Source of the DNA: Oikopleura dioica
Taxonomy: Eukaryota; Chordata; Appendicularia; Copelata; Oikopleuridae
Direction of reading: 5' to 3'
Assembly (NCBI GenBank): GCA_907165135.1
Contig: OU015567.1
Coordinates: 8,809,001-8,873,000 of the forward strand
DNA: 64,000 nt
Positions 23,001 to 34,325 of the stretch are shown in pieces. Under the pieces are notes generated by a model. The model was not told the DNA's origin. It made no database searches and saw only the letters and a program-made list of their open reading frames with translations. Position 1 is the stretch's first letter, and each line of letters begins with the position of its first letter. Both the position numbers and the translations under genes were made by a program.

Positions 23001-26000
23001 AAATACAACAGTCACTATCGCCCAAGCTGACGAAATCGAAACACAATCCCAAGAGTTCAAATTAGAATCGGCTTCGACTGAAACTCAAGAAGAACCTGAG
23101 TCCCTTCCTCAACCATTAACGCGGACGCTTTCTTTGGGAGACAAAACACAGGAAGATCAATCGTTGCATTCTGTCATTGAACCAGCTACCGAGTCGGTGA
23201 TGGAAACCTCCGCGATGAGCGTAGACGAGGAAGTTGCGAACATTTCTCAAGAAGCCGAAGCAATGGACGTTGACAACGATGAACTACAACTTCCAAAGGG
23301 CGCTTATTCCATGGACTTTGACAAGATAGACGACCCTAACTTCAATCCATTCGAGAGCAAAAAGGCGATGCAAAACTCTCCGACGCCAGATGAGACTCCT
23401 CTTCCTCCTAAAGGCGCGTACACTGTTGATTTGGATAAGTTTGACGATCCAAACTTCAATCCTTTCGAATCCAAACGCGCCATGGCCAACTCTCCCGTTG
23501 AAAAAGCACCTGTCAAAGAAACCGAACCTGCTCAGGAATCAGTCTCAGAACCTCAAGCGGCTCCAGTCGAAGCAGCGATTCCGGATCCTGCTTTGAACAG
23601 GACATCAACTCCTGATAATACAGAAGATCCAGCTGTTCTGAAGGAGATGGACAAAACATTCTCTCCAGTCAAAGAAGCGCCAACAGCGGAAGCTCTTTCT
23701 ACAGAAGATCTTGATGAGCTAAATCAAACTTTTACGCCTCCAAAGGAACTGGTTACTTTTTTTATCTCTTTCTGATTCTCTTCAATCGCCTGAGACACCC
23801 TTTAATCTTAGGACACATTGGAGTAGACAATAAACTAGTGATTGATTATGACGGTCCGAACCCTCTTTGTCTCATAAATCGAGAAACAAAGCAAGACTCA
23901 ATTTAGGACTTAAGCTTATTAAAAAAGTAACCCTAATGAAGCGAGCTCCGCCAAAACTCGGCCAGCGCAAAAAAACTACTCCGGTTAAAAAAGTCTCCTC
24001 CGAAACCGAAACCAAAAGAGCCAACTCCCGAACCTCCAGCAACTGAGGATGACGCTCCACTTCCGGCCAAAGGCGCCTACAGTATTGGTAATCAATTCTG
24101 AAAAAATAGCTTGATCAAGTTTCTTTTAGACTTCGACAAATTTGACGATCCAAATTTCAACCCCTTTGAGAGCAAAAAAGCCATGTCAAACTCGCCTACT
24201 CCCGCGGAGGATGAAATCAAGCCGAAATCCGGCGCTTATACAATGGATTTCGACAAGTTCGACGATCCGAATTTCAATCCGTTCGAATCCAAAGGGCCAA
24301 AAATGGCCAACTCGCCCCCGCCCAGCGAAGCCAAAAAGGAGGAAAAAGAGAGTGAAGCTGCACCCGCGAATGATGAGGAGGAGGTATTAAACGTTACCTT
24401 TGAGGCCCCCAAGGAATAGTTTTCATTTATAATTTAACGCTAGGGCATAATATTTTGGCTGCGTTTCAGAAAGAGAAATAAATCTGACAGAGAAAAAAGG
24501 GGAAAATACTTCAATTTTTATCTCTTTTACCTTTCTTTTTATCTTAAAAATTCAAATGGAAACCATTCGAAAGCGCGCACCGCCAAAACTCGGTCAAAAT
24601 CGTAAAAAGGTCTCTCCGAAGGTGATCAAACCAAAAGCTCTCAAGCCAAAAGTACAGGCCGAACCAGAGCCTAAGCCCGAAGAAGAGGAAACGCCACTTC
24701 CTGCCAAGGGCGCCTACAACATCGATTTTGATAAATTCGATGATCCAAATTTCAACCCCTTCGAGACGAAGAAAGCGATGCGCAATTCACCAGAGTTGGA
24801 TAAGACAAGTAAGAAACTCTTATTGAAAAGTCTCTAGAATCAAGTTAAATGCGATTAACGCAGGTGGCATCGAATTAATTTTGGGTTTTCGAGATTTGCA
24901 GATTTTAAATCAGCGTTTTTTCAGTTGAGCCAGAGCCAGAAAAAGAGCCTGAATTGGAAAAACTCGACGAGCAAATGGCAGATCCGGATTACAATCCCTT
25001 CGAAACAAAATCTGGAGTGCGCAACTCTCCTTCTCCAGTTTTGGCCAAGCCGAAAACTTCTGGCTATACAATGGGTAAGAAAAATTAGAAATGTGAAAAA
25101 CAATGGCTAAAAACCGCTTCAGATTTCGATAAATTCGACGATCCAAACTTCAACCCCTTCGAAACCAAAAAGGGATTGTCGAATGTCGAAGTCTCTCCAG
25201 AAGAAGTTTCGCCGCAAAATTTGACGAAGACGATTTCAAAGAGTGATCTCAACACGACTACGGGAAGCGACGACTTCCACTCAGGTAAAAATAAAGCTTT
25301 GTAATAGTCAATTTTGAATTTCAATTCTGTTAGCTTCGGGGCTAAAACCAGGCCGTATTCCATATTTGTCAAAATACGCGACTTTTACTAAAAAGTCAAG
25401 GGCAAAAAAGAGAACTGGTAAGACAAAAGTAACGTTAAATTAGCTAGTAAAATATAGATTTGATTTTACTAGCAGACTGCTAGTAGCAGTACTTGAAAGC
25501 ACAAGAATCTCTCTCTTGATCTCACAAAAATATAAAAACATGTTTTTTAAACAACTGAAATAACTTGTCAATCATTTTGAAATCCCGATGAATCATCAGC
25601 ATACTGAATTTAATTCCCTCTAATTCTGTCACGTGATAACTGGCCCGTGAATAAATGCAGGGTGTCAAATCGCGGGGAGCGAGAAGGGATCGCGCTTAAA
25701 CGCTCACGCTCGATCCCACGAGCGAAGGGATCGCTCGGGCGCCCCTTTGAACGAGAAGGGATCGCGGCAAAAGCAAGCCAAAGGCCGTGGGCTAGCGCCA
25801 GAGTTCATGCGCGAGATTTGCTACAACCAAGCTCGCGCCGCTTTTTAAATCTTCATCATTGTCTCAAATTTGACGAACTTTCCAAATCTTATGTAGTTTT
25901 TCCTCCTCTTTTTTCTCGAACAACAAAATCTTACTCAAATTTCTTTTGAAATTAAATGAATACATAATATGTAAGCTTGGAAAGATAAAATTTTGACTAA

Positions 26001-27431
26001 TTTGCCCATAATGATAGTCACTCTCCCTTAGTATAATTTCAAAAAATTAGTCACATCATAGTTATCAGTTTCGCTTAGTTTTCGAGCTCGAAGACTACTG
26101 AAAACACTAGCGGCCAATTTACGGCCAAGATAACCTCCAGGAGTGACAGTTGCTAGAGCTCACTTTTTAGGACTAAATGAATTATATGTCGTTAATGACT
26201 CAAAATATTTTTACATATTCGGAAAAAGTTCCATGTGGATCCTATATTTCACTGAGATGGACTATATTTAGGCTTCCCGCACCTTTTTCTATTTTCCAGG
26301 TTCTCTGGCCGAATCTAACCAAACTTGCTGGACATATGCATCAAGACAAGCTATGAAAAACTGTACTAGCCGATTTTTCGAATTGAGTCTCTTTGACACC
26401 TTTGTCTATATTGAAACATTTTGAATTTTTACAAAGTTCGCTCGTTCTCGTAAAATTTTGATCCCTTGCGCGAAGGGATATCCCACGCGCGAAGGGATCG
26501 GGGCGATCCCTTTGTTTTTGTGAGCGCTCCCTTCTCGTTGCTTCTCGCTGCTGGGCGATCCCTTACACTCTGGGAGCGAAATGGCGCTGCGGCGCGCGAT
26601 CCCTTTTCGTTCCCCGCGATTCGACACCCTGAATAAATGAATATTTACAGCGGACGAAGGAAATGATGAAAATGAAGATCCGAATCGTACTTTCGAAGTC
26701 CCACAAAAGGCAACTGAAAAAGGCGATTCAATTTCAACCTCTTTCGCAAAGGAAAAGTCGTTTATGTCAACTCAGTCGACCGTGTCACAAGAAAATTACA
26801 TCAGAGGTAGAAATGGCATCAAACACATATATAAAAGTGTTCTTCTAGCGCTGGAGCAGCTTTTATTCGAAGTCGATGCTTCTTATAAAAAGAAACTGGC
26901 GGCTTCCGAGACGCTAATCTGCCGAAAAACGATTGAAAACGAGCAGTTGAAGGCTGATCTCGCAGCTGTTGAACAGGTAGTCCAACAAGTTAGCGCGTTG
27001 AATTCTATCATCTTCAGGCGTCGGCGGATCAACTTCAGCGACACATGCGAGTCAAAGAAAAGTGCATTCTCCAAGCTCAAAACGAAGAGAAACTTCGAAA
27101 GAACAACGACGACCTGCACGCTCGTCATCAAGAAGATCTCGACCGATTCGATGCTCTTCATGAGCGATCGAACAGGCTCGTGGCCAAAGCGAACGAAGAG
27201 ATTGAAAAGATCGAGCAGGAAACGACCGTGAAGATTCGATGCTTGGAGGTCGATAACAAAAAGAAAGATGTAAGTGAGATAAACATAGAACTTCTAGTAA
27301 GAGATTTCCGTCTTTCAACCTTTTTCTAGCTCGAAATGAACAGCATGCGCGAGCAAATCGCCCGCCTGGAGAAAGAAAAAGCAGAACTTCTCACCCTCTG
27401 CGACGAACTCGTCAACAACGTCCCAAGATAA
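20099..27431 (+). CDS. TACC (transforming acidic coiled-coil) homologue
   Basis: Fifteen exons: 20099-20162, 21100-21174, 21531-21671, 21792-21979, 22114-23745, 23942-24087, 24130-24413, 24574-24808, 24925-25074, 25123-25284, 25334-25417, 26651-26806, 26849-26976, 27018-27269, 27330-27431 (about 1265 aa). The middle holds at least seven copies of the TACC SDP repeat (DFDKFDDPNFNPFESKKAM plus NSP). The last exons encode the C-terminal TACC coiled coil ending KEKAELLTLCDELVNNVPR, matching the LTxxCDELI ending of the family. TACC proteins bind XMAP215/chTOG and Aurora A and stabilise spindle microtubules. Introns 1, 5 and 7 keep frame as GA-AG. Exon 6 appears to contain one extra nucleotide (see findings). 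Introns 1 and 11 hold a foldback element and a hAT-type MITE. Exons 6-7 and 8 look like an internal duplication (KRAPPKLGQ in both). Confidence 0.88.
20209..20889. mobile_element. Foldback/MULE-like element with 11-bp target duplication
   Basis: Element of 681 bp flanked by the 11-bp direct repeat AAAAAAACCGG (20198-20208 and 20890-20900). The two arms (about 20209-20430 and 20660-20889) are inverted copies that start near GGGTGCTC[CT]TGTGGCAC. Each arm itself contains several copies of TGTGGCACTGTCTCTCT in both orientations around GTGGTATACCAC, so each arm is also a hairpin. Long composite inverted arms and a 9-11 bp duplication resemble foldback or Mutator-like elements; there is no transposase. 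It lies in TACC intron 1. Confidence 0.75.
25658..26631. mobile_element. hAT-type MITE in TACC intron 11
   Basis: Element of 974 bp with ends CAGGGTGTC[AG]AATCGCGGGG in inverse orientation and an 8-bp duplication AATAAATG (25650-25657 and 26632-26639), the hAT signature. Both subterminal regions are filled with short repeats related to GAAGGGATCGC in either orientation; the centre is AT-rich and unrelated. No transposase ORF. The host intron (25418-26650) is by far the longest GT-AG intron of the gene. Confidence 0.85.
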
Positions 27432-27603
27432 GCCTATCAGCCCGCGTCACACTTCTCCTCTCAATCACCCTGCCCAGTTCTACGATCACTTAAAAATTTC
27501 AAATTGTGTATTTCTAATAATATTTAAACAAAACATTCACCGACATTTCTGTTCACAACGCACTACCTTCAGTTTATCAAAAAATTTTTGCTACGAAGAA
27601 AAT

Positions 27604-27609
27604 AATAAA
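27604..27609 (+). terminator. Polyadenylation signal of the TACC gene
   Basis: AATAAA about 170 nt after the stop codon TAA (27429-27431). Confidence 0.5.
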
Positions 27610-28570
27610 ACACAGCTACACCTAGAAAGGTTTTGTTCTATAAGAATTTGCATGAGAGTGTCTCAAGATCACTTCTTTATTTTGTCAGGAAAAGTGAGTT
27701 ATTGAATGATTCCAAGATGCTTCATCTTCCTTTTGCTTCACTCTCTCAATTCTCAATAGTTAGTATTAGCAATTCACGAAAGAAAAATATCGCTTCTATC
27801 AACAAGTGTCCAGATGAATTCTTGATGGGTAACATTGTTAGAGCTTTGTCTTAGATGCCTCCGTTCAATCGGAAACTTCCAAAAAGCAAGCAAAATCAAA
27901 AGAGAATTTGAGACTTGGCACAAGCATAACACGAGGTAGTAAGTTCTTGATTTAGCAATTACTCTGGTTTTCAAAAATACAAATTGAGGTCTCAATAGAA
28001 TTTTATTCATATCCGCGTGAATTAAAAGGTTCTAAAGTGAAGCTTATTAAACGCATAATTACGGCTGAAAAGTTCATTTTTGATACGCCCTAAAGTGCCA
28101 TATAAACCCAGATAAAAGGCCTCGATGCCACTCATTAGGAAATTGAGGGTAATCCCCTTTATCCCTTCTTTTTCCCAATTTTCCGGCCATCTGCGGGGTT
28201 CTTCATCAAAAAGAGAGAGTGTGGCTTCAGATCTGACATTGATAAACGCTCAAACTCGTTTTATTCAACTCATAGCCCGGTAAACATGGTAAAACCTTGA
28301 AAGAAAGAGAGGGAGATCCTTGGCCATTAATCAGAAGAGTTGACTTCAAAGAGATTTTATTACGTCGATCATTTGGAGAAGTACCGCTCGCGCACGCTAC
28401 GGAAATTGTCCTCTTCTTCTGATCTTTGCTCAAACAAAACGTCTGTAGTGATACTGACACAAAGAGAAGTACTTTTTCGCCACAGGAGCGTCTTATTAAC
28501 AGGTACGAATGCTACTGTAGGATGAATAGAGGGTAGGAAAACATGTGATCATCGAATTCTGCAAGAGTAG
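27610..28570. other. Spacer between TACC gene and LTR retrotransposon
   Basis: No gene or repeat supported on either strand. Confidence 0.4.
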
Positions 28571-29006
28571 TGTTAGTGTCCGCATAACCGGGGAGCTAGA
28601 ATATTGTGCCGTTACCGGGTAGAGCTACTCGCCCTTTGCCGAGGAATATAAAACTAGCATCACTAACATTAATGACCGTCCCTAAAACCGGTCTCTTTTT
28701 ACTCAATAATAACATAGTAGGGTTCTAGCCCGAGTCTCTATTTTATTATGCACAGCTTCTGTAGTAGGTCTCTAAGTGCAGTGGCATTTCGCCGATAAAA
28801 ATGCAGGGAGCTCCGCTTCTTGCGAAGGTGCGTGGATGAGTGAAGAAATCGGCGTCGCTGGCAGTGGGTATCTTGAGAGCGTAGGCGGGCGGGGGCCAAT
28901 CCGCGGTCAAGGAAGATTCACGCGGCAGGCTCGGTGTGAGAGAGTCGGAGGACTCGGAAATGATAGGTGGAGGACTTTCACACAGGTGGAAATCCGGACA
29001 CTAATA
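28571..29006 (-). repeat. 3' LTR
   Basis: 436 bp, starting TGTTAGTGTCCG and ending CGGACACTAATA on the plus strand (inverted ends). The internal side on the minus strand ends in the purine-rich GATAGAGGGGA, the likely polypurine tract (29007-29022). Confidence 0.9.
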
Positions 29007-29157
29007 TAGTCCCCTCTATCATTTTCGAGAGCTGCTACTGTCGGGCAGTGTTCTTCGCGGTTTCGAGCTTGTTCTTCTTGGCAGTGTAGCTCTGGTCAAG
29101 GCTGGAGACGAAGTTATGGTACAGCGACATGTATGGGCCAACGGAGAGCCTCTTCAT

Positions 29158-29929
29158 CAAAGTTCGTAGTGGGAGCGATTTTTCAGTCGACCAGAATACT
29201 TTGGAGTGGAGTCGATTTTGGTACCATGGTGTTTGATCAGCTTGAGGAGCTGGGTAATTCGTCGGTGGCATTCCAGAGCAGCTTCCGGCGTGCGCTGGAT
29301 TCGTCGAACATCCTGGCCTTCGATTGCGGAGCCAAGGATTTTTGCGTTTATTTTCTTTCGCCGGAGGTGAGCTCGTCGGGCCGCTCGTCGTTTTCGCCGC
29401 TCTTCTTGTCGAAGATAGTCAGCGATGACTTTGGGGATTTCATCTTCGTCGGACTCTGGGTCGCTTTCAACGACGCGCGTTACTTCGATTTCGTCTGGTC
29501 GCGGTTCACGGGGCGCTTCAACCTTTTTTGGTGGAGGTGGAGGCGGCGGAAGATTTTCTTTCGCTGGAAGAACCGGAGTTGGCGCAGATTCGTCGATGAC
29601 TAGTCGTGGAGTGTAACTGCCGGGCGACCAGGTTGGAGATAATCCATCGTCGGACGAGATATCGATGTCTGACTCATCTGGTGGTGATTTCGATCGTGGG
29701 GAGTCTTTCGTCGCGGTGTTTCGGATCGTCGTGGCGGAGTCTTTCGGCGTGGAGTTTTGGATCGTCGGGCTCGGCTCGGTGGTCGATCTCGAGGGCGGTT
29801 TCGTCGATCAGTTCGGGAGCGCTCCGACCGTAAGTTTCCGGACCTTTCGGTCTTTCGCGAACGGGACTTCCGTGTAACTTCGAGAATGACGCTTTTCAGC
29901 CGAACCATTCTAGAAATCACGGAGATCAC
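29158..29929 (-). CDS. Retrotransposon accessory region (third ORF, overlapping frames)
   Basis: Downstream of pol. One frame (29929-29600) begins MISVISRMVRLKS and is strongly basic with repeated RRKTP and RSR motifs. A second frame, open from about 29805 to 29158 without an obvious ATG, is acidic then basic: LVIDESAPTPVLPAKENL, a run of prolines, ESDPESDEDE and RRKRRAARR. The two overlap for about 200 nt, so expression would need frameshifting or splicing. I see no signal peptide or transmembrane helix, so it does not look like an envelope gene. Function unknown. Confidence 0.4.
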
Positions 29930-30378
29930 TTTTTGTCAGCCATAAAATGCCTGACAGGGTATTTTTACGGGGGCTTTTCGCCAACACTCGTTCGTAGTTT
30001 TTTACAGTATTTTTCGATTTTTTTTTGTAATATTTTTTAAATTTTTTATTTTGGAGGGCAGAAAATTGGTCCGAGTAAATAAATGGGTTAACATGCGGTA
30101 GGTTAACGGGGCTACTTTAACAAGAAAAAGGATTTAGAAAATAGTGAGTAGAGTAAGACAAAAAAAAAAATTTTGGTAATTTTACGTCGATTGGTTAAAA
30201 TTAAGAAATTCTAGATAAAATTGGTGACATAAAGAACTCGTAAAATTTAGTAAGGGATAATTTGAACAGGTAAAAGGGCCGTAAACGGCGCTTATTGAAC
30301 AGAGAAAAATGGGCTCAAAGAGCGCGAAAAATTTCATTTAAACGGCTAAAATGGCCGGGGAAGGGTCGAGCGGGAATT

Positions 30379-33300
30379 TTATTTTGGGGGTTTGCGGTTT
30401 CTTGATGATCTTCTAAGTTGAAAGGGGGCGAGATTCTTGAGTAGTTCTTGTGTCTTCTTGTCCTCTCCTCTTTGAATTCTTGATCGGCTTCTCGTTTTCA
30501 TCGGACCTGGTGACATAGACCGTCTCGCAATCCTCACAGGTGAGGTTGACTGTGCCCTGGGAGGCGGAGAGCAATCCTTCACAGGTGAAGTTGGAGGAGT
30601 ATGGAACTCATCGGTTGTCAGGTCGAGATTTGGAGTCTCGGGCTCAGTGGGAGCCTTTTCCGCGGTTGTGCTGTCGAGAGAGTCCCCTGGACTAGGGTCA
30701 CGCATCTCGACTCTTTCAGGTTCGTTGAGCTGTATTTTTGGCGGCTCGTGATGGTATTGCGTTGCTCTGAGAGGGATTCTGAAGTCCGGGAACCACGGTA
30801 GCGGGCCTAAAGCCGGTTTTCGTTCTTCGACTTTCTGGACTTGTGTTCGGTGGACCCAATCTTCGGCGCCTTCAACGTCTTTGATACGGACGACGGAGCC
30901 GTTACTGGCAGTAACTTCGAACGGACCGAGCCATGTGACTTTGGTCCTTTTGGCGGTAGCAGAGTTGGGTCGATGAAGGAGAACAGAATCGCCTTCGACA
31001 ATTTCAGGAGCCGGAACCTTCGGCTGCGTTTGTTTTCGTAACGCGGCATCTGCTTCTGCTTGAAACTTCATGATTTTCTCGTGAAGCGTTCTTTTCGCTT
31101 CGTATCGTCTCTTCGTATATTCGTCGACCGTCAGATCTTCTGTTTGCGTGACTAAATCGTATTCACACAATCGCGGTTTTTCCAAGTATACGACCTCGAA
31201 AGGTGAGATCTTGGTGGAGCAGTTCGGAAGTCGGTTGATGGTAGAGACGACGTGCTGGAGACAATCAGTCCACTCAGCTTGAGTTTCGTGGACCATCACA
31301 AAGAGTGCGTCTTTTATGGTTCGATGTTGAACCTCGAGGAGGCCAGTACTTTGTGGTCTGTAACTCGTGTGATATCGCCAGGTGATGTTATGTAGCTTGG
31401 CGAATTGTTGATTCATCTCCGCGACAAAATGTCTTCCTCTGTCGCTAGAAATTGATACTACCCGCGGAAATCGATGGAGCACGTGGTCTCTGATGCCTTT
31501 AACTGCGTCGACTGCGCGGTGGTTTCTGCATGGTACTGCGATCAAAAATCGCGAGTATGTGTCGATGACAGTGAGGATGTATTTGAAACCAAGTTTGGTG
31601 ACCGGCATGTCGACGAAATCGCATAGAATGTGTTCGAAGATGCGCGTTCCTTTCGGAATGCTTTGCGGTTCAGGTTGTCGAGATTGACCTCGTCCACCTT
31701 TTCGATGCTGGCAGTTGATGCAACTCCTGCTGAAGTTGACTATATCGTCGGCTTTCTCGGGCCAAGTTAGATGGATCATCGCACTTTTCATGCGCGCGGC
31801 GCCCATGTGGTTGTTGTCGTTATGATATCGACTGAGTACATCAGGGCGGAGGGCTCTGGGAACGTAGATTTTACCGTCGACGAGAAGTGCGCCAGTTTCT
31901 TCGCACCTGGTGAGTTTATTTCGGTGGCGGCGGAGCCAGCTTACTTCATCGTCTTCCTTAGCGACGGACAACTGCGGGAACTCGAAGTTGTGTTCAACTG
32001 ATTCCAAAATCTTCTTGATGTTTTCATCAGCATATTGCTCGCTGCTGATTCTGGTTTTAACGCTGTCGTCCATGATCGGTTCGTTTTTGCTCACCAGAGC
32101 GACGATTGATTCCGGGCAAGTTAGATCATCGCCGTTGAGTTTGATCTTGTCGACACTTTCTGTGTCGGCCCAGGACGGGATGTAGACTTCGAATTTGCCG
32201 ATATTCACGAATCTACCGGCCGGTTCTGACGGGATATCCTTCGATGTGCGGCTCACCGGTTGTTCAGGATTTCTGCTGAGGAAGTCTGCGATGGAATTGT
32301 CTTTTCCGGGGAGGTAAGTAACTATGAAGTTGAACTGGGAGACGGTGTTTAGCCATCGCGCTAATTTATCATTCCGCGGTAGTTTGCAGTCCAAAAAGGT
32401 AAGTGCTCGGTGATCGACTCGAACAACGAATTTTCGGCCGCGGAGGAATACTTTCGCATCCATAATCGCCCATACAACTGCTAAACTTTCTCGTTCAGTA
32501 GCTGAGTATCGTGTCTGAGCGTCGTTGAGCGTTTTTGAATTAACGCGGATGATTCTCCATTTCTGTCCCTCTACACATTGGGTCAGGCAGTAACCCATTG
32601 CGTATTTTGAAGCATCCGTGGTAAGTGTAAATGGAAGCGACCAGTCTGGGTGGTAAATCATCATCGGGGAGCAGAGTCGTTCCTTGATGATTTCGAGGGC
32701 TTTGTCGGCTTCGCGAGTCCAGGTAAGCTTCTTTCCGGGTTTATTCGTTTTCAGCAGATTGGAAATGGGTTTGATGATGGCAGAGAATGACATCTTTGCT
32801 ACATTTTGATCTTCGCGTGCCGCGGCGTATTGTCTAAGCCAGTTCATGGCGCCCAAGAGGCTTTGGAGCCCTTTGTACGTTTTAGGAGGGGCCATTTTCC
32901 TGAATGCGTTTGCGTTTCCAGGATCAGCAATCGATCCAAGCGGGGTGATCATCCGGCCGAGCCACTTGACGCGGTCGTAGAGAGCGTGAACTTTGTTTCC
33001 AGCGACAACCCAGCCGAATTTGTTGAGACAGCCAAATATTTCGTCCACGGTTTGGTAGAAGACGTCGAAATTTTCGGCAAAGATGAGGATATCATCTATG
33101 TAGCATATGAAGTTTTCCTTGTGAGTGACGCTTTCGAGAGAGTGGGCCAGGGCACGACTGAAAATCGAGCCACTGGTCTTAAGACCGAACGGTAAGCGCG
33201 TAAACATCAGGTTTTGCGACTTCCACATGATGGAAAGCTTGTGTTGGTCGCATTCTTCGACGGGCACGTTCCAGTATCCAGCTCTAACGTCGAGCGTGAG

Positions 33301-34325
33301 GAGGTACTTCTGATAGGGCGGGATGATCGACTCTGTTCCGAGGTCTGGCACGCAGAAGGAGTCTTCTTCGCACAAGATCTTGTTGAGGGTTGCCTTGAAA
33401 TTCATGACGAGTCTAGTAGATCCGTCGGGCTTCGCAACAGGGAGGATCGGGGTGTTAAATCCCTTATTGTTTTTGCATTTTGCGAGGACGGTGATTTTCT
33501 TTAGCCGTTCCACCTCGTTGTCCATCGGTTCGTCGTAGGCAGTCGCGGTTTTATACTGGTGTGCACTGGCAGTTCTGCCTTCGATGGTGGGGATTCTGGC
33601 CTTGTATGATGTAAATTGACCGATTGGGCGGTCTTCCATCGCAAAAACTCTTTTATGTTTCTCCATAAGTCCGCCAATTTTGACGGCTTCTGGGGCATTG
33701 TCGTTTGTACAGTTGATATCTGGGCCGAGTCGTGATTTTATTCCTTCGATGTATTTGTAGGGGTCCTCTGAGCTGCTGATCGCGTAGAACTTGTGCTGTT
33801 CCGTTTTCTCGTTAAAGGCGTCTCGGGAGGGCGCACCAATGTACGGCACGCGGGCCCATCCGGCTTTGTTTTTGAAGAATAATGTACGGTTGACGGTGTT
33901 GTACGCGATTTCTGAGCATCTCAGATTCATTGGATTTCGACCGAAGATCGCATCGAGTTGTATCATATCGTTGTTGACAACGTAGAACTTGACTCGAGGC
34001 CACAGAGTGTTTTTTCCTACTTTGATGTCGCAGGTGACTTCACCGAGGCATTGCTTATTATTGGAGCCGACGCCAGAGATTGTCTGCGTAGTTGGTTTGA
34101 CGTCAAGTTGAAAGTGTTGTACGACAGATTCTCGTAGCAGGCTTCCGAAAGAGCCAGGGTCGAATAGTGAGTTGATAAATGTATCGGGGTAGGGGCTTTC
34201 TGGGAAGAAAACCGGGATGAATTGAGGGGAGCAGCTGCGCTGGACTCGCCTTGACAGGATAAGGGGACCACTTGCGTTTTCTATACCGGACGGTGGTCCT
34301 TCACCGGTGAAGTTTAGTTTTTTGA
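30379..34325 (-). CDS. pol: Retrotransposon Pol (protease, RT, RNase H, integrase)
   Basis: The frame runs without a stop from the gag frameshift site to 30379, reading upstream of its first ATG (33966), so it is expressed as a gag fusion. Order: protease with LFDPGSFGSLL (Asp-Pro-Gly where Asp-Ser/Thr-Gly is usual), reverse transcriptase with LPFGLKTS and FICYIDDIL (catalytic YIDD), RNase H with TLTTDASKYAMGY and ATERESLAVVWAI, integrase with the HHCC zinc finger (HLTWPEKADDIV ... CINCQHRK), D,D,E core (VIDTYSRF, ISSDRGRHF, TGLLEVQHRTIK) and a GPY-type motif (TWLGPFEV). The C-terminus is Pro/Ser/Arg-rich. Confidence 0.93.
34314..34323 (-). promoter_or_regulatory. -1 ribosomal frameshift site between gag and pol
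   Basis: On the minus strand the gag frame ends TCA AAA AAC TAA. A AAA AAC is a canonical slippery heptamer; slipping back one base bypasses the stop and enters the protease frame (LNFTGEGPPSG). CGGTGAAGGACCACCG directly downstream could fold as a stimulating hairpin. Confidence 0.8.

Noticed and set aside
22477-23596. Alternative frames inside the large TACC exon
   Set aside because: They follow the SDP repeats out of frame and have repetitive composition imposed by the real frame.
29133-29603. Plus-strand 156-codon frame within the retrotransposon
   Set aside because: It is the complement of the Pro/acidic accessory frame on the minus strand and has odd composition (many Phe, Trp, Arg).
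32806-33504. Plus-strand open frames opposite pol
   Set aside because: Shadows of the reverse transcriptase coding strand.
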